Positions 9,819-21,499 are shown, numbered from the stretch's first letter. The stretch: 64,000 nt of DNA from Zeugodacus cucurbitae (GCF_028554725.1 NC_071671.1:61491001-61555000), one strand, 5' to 3'. Translations and numbers: made by a program. The notes: generated by a model from the sequence alone, not told the origin.

Positions 9819-12620
9819 ATGAAAGGAATTCTATTGTGGTTAACATTTTTGGTGTTTTATTCGAATGTGGGTCCGATAAAAGCCAGTTTGCCGAAGGTAT
9901 GCTTCGACGGTTTATCCTGTGTGCTCGGCAGGTATATGTCCGGTTATGATAGTTATTCATTTGAAGCCTTCCTGGGTATACCGTATGCCAAACCACCCAT
10001 CGGTAATTTGAGATTTAGTGTAAGTAAAAAGTGAATGCGTCTCACAAACAATGCTTGAGTGTAACTGTATTAAAATGAATAATCTAATTTAAGAATCCTG
10101 AAGAAGCTGAACTCTGGGATGGCACCGTGTCAGCATTATATCCAAAGCCAGATTGTATACAGCGTGATTATATTAGTGAATTAAAACCGATAACCGGTTC
10201 AGAGGATTGTCTGTACTTGAACATATATCGTCCATTGGTAACTAATACTAACTATATACTAAATTTATTGGACCTACATTTTGATTTCAAATTAACATGT
10301 CCGCTTATGTTTGTAGCATCGAGCCGGTGGGAAATTGCCAGTAATGTTTTACATACACGGTGGTGGATTTTTCAGTGGTTCACCGAGTCCAGACAGTGTA
10401 GGACCACAATATTTTATGGATACGAATGACGTAATTCTGGTAGTGCCTGCTTATCGCTTGGGTCCATTTGGTAAGTGATATAAGATTTCGAATAATAATT
10501 CTTTATTTTGATATTAAATTGATAATATTAATATCTTATACTCTCGGTACATGTCGTACAGAGTATAATAGTTTTGCTCACCTAACGGTTGTTAGGGTTA
10601 TACTTATATATCAAAATGATCAATATGTCTACCAAAGCTACATAAACCAAATTTATAGGAGCCATTTCCCATCATGCGTCTATAAAATGGGTGAAATCGG
10701 ATAATAATCATGCTCATCCCCATATATATAAAGGTTATGTTGCAAACTACTAAAAGTACATTGACCCGTAACGAAAACAGTTCGAAAAACTTTTACAGAA
10801 GATATGATGGGACAGAGCTGCAATCAGCTTTATAAAAAAAATGATAAATGGCTGTGGCGTCGTGCACTTTTGGCTCACAAACCAATGATTTATCAATATA
10901 ATTCGTTCACTTTGCAATATATAAATTAAGAACCAATGAAGATACTCGAAATATATTTGTACAAAATCTCTTTCGTTTACAAATTTTCGAAATCGGACTA
11001 TAACTTTTCAAGCTCCTTGATATCGAATATGAAAACCAAAGTGCCTGTCACCGAAAATTTCGGTAAATCTTTCAGATATTTGATCGAAATTCTTATGGAA
11101 TATTTTTGTTTTAATCATGAGCCTCTGTGTCAGAAATCGGTTAAAATATGATCATTATTTCCTATACCTCCAATTGCGAGAGTATCAAATACTCGATTAT
11201 ACCCGAATTTTAATAATATGTATGTGTGTTATTCTCAACAGGTTTCTTATCTACGAACGACACGGAGATGACGGGAAATTTTGGCCTTAAAGATCAGAAT
11301 TTAGCACTAAAATGGGTTAACAAGTATATATCGGCTTTTGGTGGTGACCCCAACAGTGTGACAATTTTCGGCCATAGCGCTGGTGCTGCTGCTGTTCATT
11401 TACACTTAGTGACTAGAGATAAAAAGGGTAAGCCCAAAGATATAATGAATATCTGTTTTATTTGGAACCTCCGTTCTTATTTTCACAGCCTCACCGCTAT
11501 TCCATAACGCGGTTATGATGAGTGGTGTCGCAAACTCACCATTCGCTGTGCCTTTAAGTGATCCAAGAGGACAAGTGATTAAATTGGCTAAAGCTGCTGG
11601 TGTGAGTGAAGCTGAGTACTTAAGTTCGGCTGGTTTGGTTCAAGCATTGCGTTCAATCAAGCCTAAAACTTTGCTTCGAGCTGTCGATGATCTTAAACTT
11701 TGGAATGTGTATCCGTTTGTAACATTCCGTCCGAATATTGAAAATGTCAATTGGCCTGGTGCATTCTTAACAAAGGAGCAAGATACAAAAGATCCACAGA
11801 TACCGTTTGGAATGTGCCATGAAGTACCTTGGTTTGTTGGTAATGTTCCAGCCAAAGGTGAGGGTTTGGTTGTAGCACTTCGATTGGCAACTGATAAGAA
11901 ATTACGTAAGGATTTCAATAGTAACTTTAACAAGTCGCTAAGCAATATATTGGATTTACCTGCGAAGTGTGACACAAAAGATAATATAGCTTTATTGGTA
12001 ACTGAGTATATGGGCGATAGCTATGAACTGAATGATTACACATTAAATGGGTTTTTGGAGGTAAATAAATATAAAATATTCACGCATGAAGTAAATATAT
12101 TTAATTTTTGTTTGTTTTGTTTTGTTTTAGCTTTTGGGAGATGCGTATTTCATTTACCCAACATACAAACTTCTAGCGAGTAATATCAATTCTTCACGCG
12201 ATGATTTTAGAGGAATAATAAATTTTGACTACCGCGGGCCTTATTCATATTCGAAAATATTTTCAAATAGCTTAAAGGATTTCGGTACTACACATGCTGA
12301 TGATTCGTTATTCCTGTTTGAAGGACCACGAGGAGTATCACATAGTTATTCAAAGAGGTCTCCTGAGGCAGCTTTGGTTAAACGTTATGTACGACTGTTT
12401 CAGACTTTTGCCTCAACTGGGTAAGTGAATCTAAGTACAATTTTTCGTTTGAGTGTCATGTTCTCTTTTTTTCAGTCATGCTGGTATCCAAGAATGTAAC
12501 GATTTTCCAAATAATTGCAATTATTTGTCGATATTGGATGATGATGAACCTTTCCAAACTGGAAATACTTGGAATACTCAACGAATGAACACTTGGGATA
12601 AAGTATATCAAAATTGCTAA
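9819..12620 (+). CDS. Secreted type-B carboxylesterase 3 (563 aa)
   Basis: There are seven exons: 9819-10019, 10094-10237, 10317-10470, 11242-11427, 11489-12060, 12131-12420 and 12476-12620. Together they give 563 codons plus TAA. The ATG begins a signal peptide, MKGILLWLTFLVFYSN. The oxyanion motif is intact (HGGG, 129-132). The nucleophile is Ser212 in GHSAG, the acid is Glu353 in AKGEG, and the base is His474 in GTTHADD. It should be an active secreted esterase. Exon lengths match esterase 1 except for three fewer codons in exon 7. Intron 3 is enlarged to 771 bp by repeat A. Intron 4 and the codons on each side look like esterase 4, but the rest of exon 5 looks like esterase 1, which suggests gene conversion. 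AATAAA lies at 12638-12643. The substrate is unknown. Confidence 0.92.
10535..11200 (+). repeat. Repeat A, partial copy in esterase 3 intron 3
   Basis: The copy starts TTATACTCTCGGTACATG and ends AATTGCGAGAGTATCAAATAC with a decayed CCCGAATTTT tail. The interior has lost the block of GTCCGTCCG repeats. It lies in the sense direction within intron 3 and spares the splice sites. The same insertion, further deleted, is present in the pseudogene at 8020. Confidence 0.7.
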
Positions 12621-12689
12621 AATGCTTTTTTATTTGCAATAAAACCGAATATAAAGTTGTACTTGTTAATGTATATGATAATGAGGCTC

Positions 12690-14218
12690 AAACATTTTTG
12701 GTATAACTTTTTCCTGAAGCCACGGACGGAATATGGGCGGAATTGAAGCCACGCCTACTTCCCATATAATTCAATCTTCAGATAGAATTCACTGATTCAT
12801 TCACTTTATAATATATATGTACATTAGGAACCAATGGAGATAGCGGAATAACACTTTAGAAAAAACTGTATTCGAGCTGTGACATCACTTGTGGAAAAAT
12901 TGTCGAAAAGACTAAGGATAACTGTTTACTGAACATATCGGTAAATCTCTCAGTTGTTATACCCTGAACAGACAGGGTATATTAAGTTTGTCACGATGTT
13001 TGTAACACCCAGAAGGAAGCGTCGGAGACCTTATAAAGTATATATATAAATGATCAGTATGTTGAGCTGAGTCGATTTAGCCATGTCCGTCTGTATATAT
13101 ACGAACTAGTACTTCAGTTTTTAAGATATCGTTTTGAAATTTTGCAGATGTTAGTTTCTCTTCAAGAAGCTGCTCATTTATCGGAACTGCCGATATCGGA
13201 CCACTATATCATATAGCTGCCATACAAACTGAACGATCGGAATCAAGGGGTTGTATGGAAAATTTCCGCATTTTACTACATATCTTCACGAAATTTGGTG
13301 TGAGTTATTGTACATAGAAATAATTTAATCTCCGAAAATTTTTTTCAGATCGGTCACTATAGCATATATGTAGCTGCCATACAAACCGAACGATCGGAAT
13401 CAATGGCTTGTATGGAAAATTTTAGCATTTGACGTGGTATCTTCACGAAATTTGACATGGATTACTGCTTAAGGTAATAATATAATCTCCGAAGAAGTTG
13501 TTCAGATCGGTTAACTATATGTTATTAATTGATAGATAGGAACAAAAGAAAACCTAGGTAGAAAACAAAGTTGGAAGGTGTAACCAGATAAAACACAGGA
13601 AGGACTTTACATATAGGATTCTTAAAAAATTTCAGTTTACGCATGCAGCTTAAACTTTGAACAACACTTTCAAATTTTTTCGAAAAAAATCTTTAAATAA
13701 CTATAAACGACTAAAAGATCTATTTTCTTTATTTAGGCTAAAAAGAATTAGTAAAATGTTTTCTTTTTTTTTACTTACTTTATCTTACGTCTTTAGATTT
13801 GCTTAAACACATAGTTACTAAAAGAAATGCACCTGTGAAGGGTATATTAGCTTCGATACAGCCGAAGTTAACGTTTTTTCTTGTTTTAATATAATTCTGT
13901 ACCAAAAAATGGGAGGGTCATAACTTTCCCTAGCTCCCACCGTGGACTCTATTCCGCATATATCGGTTAATATGTGAGATATCTTAGTAAAATTAAATGA
14001 GCGTATAGTCTTGGATATAGTGTACTTTGGTACTCAAAATGAGTGAAATTGGTTTAGGAATTACATTAGCCCTCATATACCATATTCGATGATTTTCGTT
14101 ATTCTATAGGACTTTATGCCGAATATATGGGTCAAATTGAGTTATCTTAATAAAATTTCATCAATAAATTGCGAGAGTATAAAATGTTCGGTTGCACCCG
14201 AACTTAGCATTTCCTTAC
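12690..14218 (+). repeat. Repeat A copy split by a second repeat
   Basis: The left part (about 12690-12955) carries the interior blocks CCACGCCTACTTCCCATAT and GAACCAATGGAGATAG. The right part (about 13888-14218) carries TAGTCTTGGATATAG and the tail TTGCGAGAGTATAAAATG with GTTCGG/CCGAAC. The left head is missing. The interruption is repeat B. Confidence 0.7.
12956..13887 (+). repeat. Interspersed repeat B nested in repeat A
   Basis: It starts with GTTATACCCTGAACAGACAG, a perfect hairpin (ACCCTG/CAGGGT). It ends GAAGGGTATATTAGCTTCG with a second hairpin (CTTCG/CGAAG) and a TTAACG..TTTTCTTG tail. The interior has CATGTCCGTCTGT and two copies of a CTGCCATACAAAC-plus-GAACGATCGGAATCAA block. It is non-coding. 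Repeats of this look are widespread in flies, but I cannot name the family. Its general layout (head hairpin, inverted termini, tail hairpin) is the same as in repeat A. Confidence 0.65.
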
Positions 14219-14566
14219 AAACATACACACAATATTTACTTCACAATAATAGGATATATTGTTAAAATCCTCGATTAGCTAATTTATTTAAAATTGTTAC
14301 CAATATTTGGATATTTTTATTGCACGAAATAAATAATGCATTTCTATTTAATATATATACGAAATCAATTTCAAGTGTAGATAGAATTACGTAATCGATT
14401 AATATATATGCATTTTTATTTCAGAATACATTCGTATTTGTTGACGATATGAAAAATAAATATTTGTAATATGATACCTGTTTAATTATGATTTACATAA
14501 ATATCTTATCTATAATTGCTACCGTTAAGAACTGTTCAGAAATCTAAACAATCACATTTATAATTA

Positions 14567-14596
14567 TTACCTAATAACTTTTGGTTTAGTATAAAA
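14567..14596 (+). promoter_or_regulatory. Core promoter block of esterase 4
   Basis: CCTAATAACTTTTGG, then TTTAG and TATAAAA (14590-14596), lie 84 bp before the ATG. Confidence 0.6.
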
Positions 14597-14673
14597 GTAT
14601 TAAGTAAGTTTAATTTTTAAACAATTCGTTTTTCCTAGTATCTCGTATCAGTTTATATCGAAGTGTCATAGCA

Positions 14674-17633
14674 ATGAAAGGAATTATATTATGGTTAACC
14701 TGTTTGGTGGTTTGTACGAATTTGGATTCGATACAAGCCAATTTAACGAAGGTATGCTTTGACGGTTTATCCTGTGTACATGGCAGGTACATGTCCGGTT
14801 ATGATAGCTATACATTTGAAGCCTTTCTGGGTATACCGTATGCCAAACCGCCCATCGGTAATTTGAGATTTAGCGTAAGTACACTCTTTATATTGGATCT
14901 CACAAGCAATGCTTGAGTGTAACTTTATTAACATGTATAATTTAATTCAAGAATCCTGAAGTAGCTGCGCTGTGGAACGGCACCTTGTCAACATTATATC
15001 CGAAGCCGGATTGTATACAGCGTGAATATTCCACTTCATCAAAAACGATTAGCGGTTCAGAGGATTGTCTATACCTGAACATATATCGCCCAGTGGTAAC
15101 TAATTATTATTATATTCTAAATTTATTGGACTTATGTTTTGGTTTCACATAAACTTATCCGTTTATTTTTGTAGCAACGTGCAGGTGGGAAATTGCCAGT
15201 AATGTTTTATATACATGGTGGTGGACTTTTCAGTGGCACACCGAGTCCCGTAAACGTTGGACCACAATATTTTATGGCTATGAATGACGTAATTCTGATC
15301 GTTCCCGCGTATCGCTTGGGTCCATTTGGTAAGTTGTATAGCGTTGCACAACAAATGAGATATTATTTCAGTAATAAAATTTATAGTTTTCTGGTAAGAA
15401 GGTATGATAATTGAGCATATGCGACAAATCTTTTAATCGAGACGACTTAATATGTCAGTGTATTCTATTATCCTTAAATCCCTTTATACAAATGCATAAA
15501 TACTGGAGTAAAGCTAAATGTACTTCCGATTGATCTTTATTTAAGCAAAATTAATTCGTATTTTAAGGGGCTATACCAGTGTAACCCATGAAAAATTAGG
15601 TGATTTTCGTGCATTTTTAAAAGAAAGTACGCTGATTGAAGTTTTTTGGACATTGTAAGGTATATTTTCAGCTATGTATATTTTAAGATTTTTTACTAAA
15701 ATATATTAATATTAAATAATGTTAATTAAAAATGTTTTTTTTAGGTAAAAAGTAGTCGTTTTTAAAGCCAAATTAATAATTTTCAAAAAATCAAAAAGAG
15801 TTCATTGTATAGTAAATATATTCAAGAATACTCAGTTTAAATTTTTAGTTTGAAGTCGATCTGGCAATTTATCATTGAGTTGTGATGTCAGCAATTTTGA
15901 GAAATGTCATTTCGAAAAAAACGTGTTTAAAATTTCGACTATAGCTGCTGGTACCTGCAAGCGGCCGCTCTTTAGAATGCAGCCATTCAAAAAATATTCA
16001 AGATACGAACTTACCGCTTTCACAGGACATTTTTGAAAGTATATACTATCGAATAAGCAAACATTTTTTTTAATGTCACACTGCCCTGTATAACATCTTA
16101 ACTGTGATTTTTCTCGCTCGTAATAATCATTACTTTGCGCTCAATGCCTGATCTTATAATTCCAAACCGCCAACTGTGACTGTATTACATACTAATATAA
16201 TTAATATGTATTAATATTGTTAATATTATGTATGTTTGTTATTCTTAACAGGTTTCTTATCTACTAACGACACGGAGATGATGGGAAACTATGGTCTTAA
16301 AGATCAGAATTTAGCACTAAAATGGGTTAACAAATATATCTCGGCTTTTGACGGAGATCCCAACAGTGTGACAATTTTCGGTCACAGCGCTGGTGCTGTA
16401 TCTGTACATTTACACTTAATGAATATAGATAAAAAGGGTAAGCCCAAAGACATAATAAATATCTGTTATATTTGGAACCTCCGTTCTTATTTTCACAGCC
16501 TCACCGCTATTCCATAACGCGGTTATGATGAGTGGTGTCGCAAACTCCCCATTCCATGAACCGTTAAGCGATCCAAAAGGCCAAGTCGTTAAATTGGCTA
16601 AAGCTGCTGGTGTGAATGAAGCTGAGTATCTGAGTTCGGCTAGTTTAGTTCAAGCATTACGTTCAATCAAAGCAGAAACCTTGTTACAAGCTGTCGATTC
16701 TCTTAAAGTTTGGGATGTCCATCCGTATATAACATTTCGTCCGAATATTGAAAATGATGATTGGTCTGGTGCTTATGTTACAAATGGGCAATATTTATAT
16801 GATGGGAAAATACCATATGGTACAGCTCATGATGTGTCTTGGATCGTTGGTAATGCACCAGCCAAGGGTGAGGGTTTGGTTGTAGCACTGCATTTGGCAA
16901 GTGATACGAAATTGCAGGAGGATTTCAATAGTAATTTTAACGAGACGCTAAGCCTTTTGTTGGACTTATCTACGGAGTGTAACCAAGAAATTATTATAGA
17001 TTTATTGGTAACAGAGTATATGGACGGTAGATATGAACTCAATAATTATACATTAAATGGATTTTTGGAGGTAATTAAATATAAATTAACCAGGCATAAG
17101 GGAGTTCAGCTTTTGTTTCCTTTTTAGCTTCTGGGAGATGCGCACTTCATATACCCAACTTACACACTTCTCAAGAATAATGTCAATTCTACACGTGATG
17201 ATTTTAAGGGCATAATTCATTTCAACTACCGCGGACCCTATTCGTATTCGACCGCACTTTCAAATAGTTCCAAAAACTTTGGCCCTGCACATGCTGATGA
17301 TTCATTGTACCTGTTTCATAGAGCATCATATCCTTATTCAAAGAACTCCCCTGAGGCATCTTTGGTTAGACGTTATGTAAGGCTGTTTCAGACTTTTGCC
17401 TCAACTGGGTATGTGAATCTACATATATATTTAAGCATGTTTTTGTTGTATGAGTTTCATATTCCGGTATTTTCAGTAATGCTGACATCCAAGAATGTAA
17501 TGGTGAAGATTTTCCGGATAATTGCGAGTATTTGTCGATAGTGAATGATGATGATGAACCATTCCAAACAGGAACTACTTGGAACACTGAACGAATGGAC
17601 ATTTGGGATCAAATATATACCACATATTGCTAA
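14674..17633 (+). CDS. Secreted type-B carboxylesterase 4 (564 aa)
   Basis: There are seven exons: 14674-14874, 14952-15095, 15175-15328, 16252-16437, 16499-17070, 17128-17408 and 17477-17633. They join in frame to 564 codons. The signal peptide is MKGIILWLTCLVV. The oxyanion loop HGGGLF is intact. Ser212 (GHSAG), Glu353 (AKGEG) and His474 (GPAHADD) form a complete triad, so it should be an active secreted esterase. It is the most diverged of the three intact array genes, especially in exon 6, which is three codons shorter. Intron 3 (923 bp) is enlarged by a TTAA-flanked element at 15567-16097. AATAAA lies at 17741-17746. Its upstream DNA is most like that of the 5' fragment at 18778. Confidence 0.92.
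15567..16097. mobile_element. TTAA-flanked inverted-repeat element in esterase 4 intron 3
   Basis: TTAA at 15563-15566 and 16098-16101 flank a 531-bp non-coding segment. The left end is GGGGCTATACCAGTGTAAC and the right end, read inverted, is GATGTTATACAGGGCAGTGTGAC. Ends and interior (a GAAAAAAACGTGTTTAAA block) resemble the better-preserved element at 37885-38598, so both belong to one family. TTAA duplication is the mark of piggyBac-type insertion. The family name is unknown. Confidence 0.65.
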
Positions 17634-18021
17634 ATTGTTTTTTTTTTTTATTTAACTTTTTCATATACGAGTATATACGTATGTACTTAGCGTGTCATTA
17701 TAATTCTTCCTACTTCTATTGTTGTACAAGCGTATAACATAATAAAGCTAGTAACACATTTGTTGCTGAAAAACTGAGATTTTCCAAAGTTTTTGTATTT
17801 TCAATTTTTTTTTTAATATTCATGCACTGAAAGTCTCAAACACTGCTGGCGCATTTAAAATTTGTCTGAAATAGTTATTTGGTAGTAATGTGTTATTAGT
17901 AAATACGCCCGTGAGCGTATTCTCCTGACAAAATATAAATGTTTTTTTTCTTTTTCCTTTATTTTGACTCGCAAGTTCAAAAATAGGGGTCACCATTTGA
18001 TTAATTGGAACAATTGGTATT

Positions 18022-18386
18022 CGTTCATTGAAAGAGGACTTTACAGTTACGTACTCAGTCCAAAGACCTTATGACAAGACTGATTCTGCGTCGGATTTCA
18101 AGGAAGAGATTGTTGTTAGTGTTAATGCCGGTTTCAAGATATATTCGTTTAGCGGGAACGCCAAATTCAGAAATAGTGGCATAGAGGCATCTCCTTCCCG
18201 TACTATAAAAAGCAGCTTTAAAATCAACAATGTGGTGGTGTGTGTCGATCCTCCTTTCCCGGATTTTAACCAAGATATGGTGCATGGTGTATATCTGGAC
18301 AGCTGTAAATTTTCCACGCCCAATCAGATGTTGACTGTGGGCTTTAGTCTTTTACACAGTTTGCGCGATAAGACCTTATATGCGAT
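18022..18386 (-). mobile_element. RTE-type retrotransposon fragment, internally deleted
   Basis: On the minus strand the fragment encodes reverse-transcriptase pieces: RRIDTHH, VDFKAAF, CLYATISEFG and then, after a jump, NNLFLEIRRRI. In the intact element at 46051-49321 these are separated by about 400 bp that include the YADD motif, so the core of the polymerase has been deleted. Frameshifts are also present. I found no target duplication. It is a dead copy lying just upstream of esterase fragment 5. Confidence 0.8.
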
Positions 18387-18674
18387 ATTGATATTTTTAT
18401 TGCATGCAATAAATACATACATATGATCTCTATTCAATATATCCGAAATTAATTTCAAGTGTTGATAGAATTAGGTAATTATTTAATATACATTTGTATA
18501 TATTTATTTGTCATATCATCAACAAATACGAATGCATTCTCAAGCATATATATAAATATATATATATTTGCAATATGATACATGTTTAAATAGAATTTAC
18601 ATAAATATCTTATCTATAATTGCTGCCGTTAAGAACTACTCAGAAATCTGAACAATCACATGTATTATTACTAC

Positions 18675-18700
18675 TTAATTACTTCTGGTTTTGTATAAAA
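18675..18700 (+). promoter_or_regulatory. Core promoter block of esterase fragment 5
   Basis: CTTAATTACTTCTGG and TATAAAA (18694-18700) lie 84 bp before the ATG, as in the complete genes, so the truncated gene still has an apparently intact promoter. Confidence 0.6.
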
Positions 18701-18777
18701 GTGTCGAGTAAAAATTGATTTTATAACAATTAGTTTTATTTTGTATCTCTATCAGTATCTATCGAAGTGTCGCAGTA

Positions 18778-19423
18778 ATGAAAGGAATTATATTATGGTT
18801 AACCTGTTTGGTGTTTGGTTCGAATTTATGCCCAATAAAAGCCAATTTTCCGAAGGTATGCTTTGACGGTTTATCCTGTGTACATGGCAGGTACATGTCC
18901 GGTTATGATAGCTATACATTTGAAGCCTTCCTGGGTATACCATATGCCAAACCACCCATCGGTAATTTGAGATTTAGTGTAAGTAAAAAGTGAATGCGTC
19001 TTGAACAGTGTTTGAGTGTAATTGTATTAAACTTAATTATCTAATTCCAGAATCCTGAGAAAGCTGAACTATGGAATGGCACCTTGTCAACATTATACCC
19101 CAAGCCGGATTGTATACAGCGTGAATATTCCACTTCATCAAAAACGATCAGCGGTTCAGAGGATTGCCTGTACTTGAATATATATCGCCCTTTGGTAACA
19201 CATAACTATATAATGAAATGGTGGACCTAAATTTTGGTTTGACAAAAACCTATGGATTTATTTTTGCAGCAAAGTGCCGATAGGAATTTACCAGTGATAT
19301 TTTATATACACGGTGGTGGACTTTTCGGTGGCTCACCGAGTCCGGAACAAGTAGGACCACAGTATTTTATGGATACGAATGATGTAATTCTGGTAGTGTC
19401 AGCTTATCGCGTGGGTCTATTTG
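18778..19423 (+). CDS. Carboxylesterase 5' fragment (exons 1-3 only)
   Basis: There are three open exons, 18778-18978, 19051-19194 and 19270-19423. Their lengths (201, 144 and 154 nt) and phases equal those of the complete genes, and the splice sites are intact. It encodes the signal peptide MKGIILWLTCLVF and the oxyanion loop HGGGLF. Exon 3 has VSAYRVGLFG where the sisters have VPAYR.GPFG. No exon 4 (FLSTND, GHSAG) follows in the next 12 kb, so the triad is missing. Either the copy was truncated during duplication, or its donor at 19424 splices to something distant; the first phase-compatible esterase exon 4 is at 32817 in the next gene. I favour truncation. The lack of any stop or frameshift implies a recent event or retained use. 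Confidence 0.75.
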
Positions 19424-20313
19424 GTAAGTAAAAATGACATATTAGTTTAGTATTAACATATATATATGTGTTCTTGTAAGAAGGTATTATAATCGAGTAT
19501 ATGCGCCAACGACGTGACGAATTCAGTCGGTTTGTCACGTGTAGATAAAATTTCACGTTTTTTTCTTAAAAAAGAAGATATATGTATATAAATACATAAC
19601 TGTGCTTGTGACCCATTTATTTCTTAGTATTTGCTCGCATGCCGGCCCTTATCAACTCCAGTGCTGTTGTCAAAAGGTGGGTGGTGTGAGTGACGTTTCA
19701 ATGAAATTGCGAATATGAATATTAATTTTGCATACATGCATATGACTGTGTAAGCATGAGTATTTTGAATAAAAATGCGACATTGAAAATTTTCAAGCTC
19801 ACACGCGCACGCCTTCGCGTAGATTATGCGTGTACTTACATACATATATATGTATATATTTATTTGTGTATGTATGTACGTATGCATACAAGGCGTTGTT
19901 GTATTATCTACAAGAAGGCATTGAAATTCGTATGCATAAAAAAAGGAAGCCGACGAAATCGCCGTTGTACAAATGCACACACGATCAATAAGTTGCTTAA
20001 CAACGAGTTGGTAATCACAGTAAAAATAAAATCAAATAAATAAACTGCAGTAAAGTTCATTTAAATGTACAAGTGGTGCAACTGCTTGTGCAGCGATCAT
20101 TCCGGTTCATTTTCAAGGACACGCCTTGTTGTTGCACGTGCGCTGCGCTGATGTGGATGCGCTTTTTGTTTACGCTTGTAGGCTTCTACAATTAAATATA
20201 CATATATACGTATATGCCTTGGTAGTCTGATCTGTGATCTGTGATATTATGCGTAGAAGCCATTGAAATTCAGATTTCCGAATGCAAGTTAGGAAGTTCC
20301 AATTGTTAAAGTT
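19424..20313. other. Intergenic, no gene recognised
   Basis: This stretch follows the orphan esterase exons. It is AT-rich and has short runs of ATAC/GTAT type (about 19830-19890). Open frames on both strands here overlap those simple repeats and show no recognisable domain. Confidence 0.4.
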
Positions 20314-21398
20314 TTTATACTCTCGCAACAAAAGTTGCTAAGAGAGTATTATAGTTTTGTCCACATAACGGTTGTTTGTAAGTCCGAAAACTAAACGAGT
20401 TAGATATAGGGTTGTATATACCAAAGTGATCAGGGTGACGAGTAAAGTTCAAATCCGGATATCTGTCTGTCCGTCTGTCCGTCCGTGCAAGCTGTAACTT
20501 GAGTAAAAATTAAGATATCTTAATGAAACTTGGAACACGTGTTCCTTGGCACCATAAGAAGGTTAAGAAGTTAAGCCTCAAAATGGCGATAACCAAAAAC
20601 ACATAAAGAGCTATAACTAAGCCATAAATAAAGTTATAAAAATAAAATTTGGAACATAGGATCGCATTAGGGAGCGGCACATTTGAATGTAATTTTTTTG
20701 GAAAAGTGGGCGTGACCGCGCCCCCAATAGATTTTTTGTATATATCTTGCAAACCAATAAAGCTATATCAACCAAACTTTCTGCAGTCGTGAAAGTGAAA
20801 GAAATCGGATAATAACCACGCCCACCTCCCATACAAAGGTTAGGTTGAAAATGACTAAAAGTGCGTTAACTCACTAACGAGAAACGTCAGAAACACCAAA
20901 TTTTACATAAGAAATGGCAGAAGGAAGCTGCACTGAGATTTTTTACAAAATGGAAAATGGGCGTGGAGTCGCCCACTTATGGGTCAAAAACCATATCTCA
21001 AGAACTACTCGACAGAATTCAATGAAATTCGGTATATAATATTTTCTTGACACCCTGATGAGACTGGTAGAATATGGACGAAATCGGTTCACAACTACGC
21101 CTACTTCCCACATAACTCAATTTTGAATCCTTCTGATTCGTTCAATTTATAACGTATACATAAGGAACCGATAAAGATAGTGAAATAAAACTTTACACAA
21201 ATACTGTATTTGAGCTGTGACATCACTTGTGTAAAAACTGTCAAAATCGAACCATGACTTTTTAAGGCCACTTATATCAGACATGAAGAACTCAGTGCCT
21301 AAGGGTAATTTTTCAGCGCAAATATAGGTAAATCTCTAAATAAATTGCGAGAGTATAAAATGTTCGGTTGCACCCGAACTTAGCCTTCCCTTACTGGT
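20314..21398 (+). repeat. Repeat A, full-length copy
   Basis: The head is TTTTTATACTCTCGCAACA with its pairing AGTTGCTAAGAGAGTA. The middle holds GTCTGTCCGTCTGTCCGTCC. The tail is AAATTGCGAGAGTATAAAATG with GTTCGG/CCGAAC and CTTAGCCTTCCCTTAC. It is the cleanest copy for defining both ends. Confidence 0.75.
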
Positions 21399-21499
21399 TT
21401 TATTTTTATTATGTTGACATGCGCGATGCTTCTGAAGCACAAAAAAAATGTTCAGCAATATCCATTGCTTACTTTATCTGTAGCATTCGCTATTGTTAG

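Noticed and set aside
18028..18426. Plus-strand frame of 132 codons
   Set aside because: It is the antisense shadow of the RTE reverse-transcriptase fragment on the minus strand.
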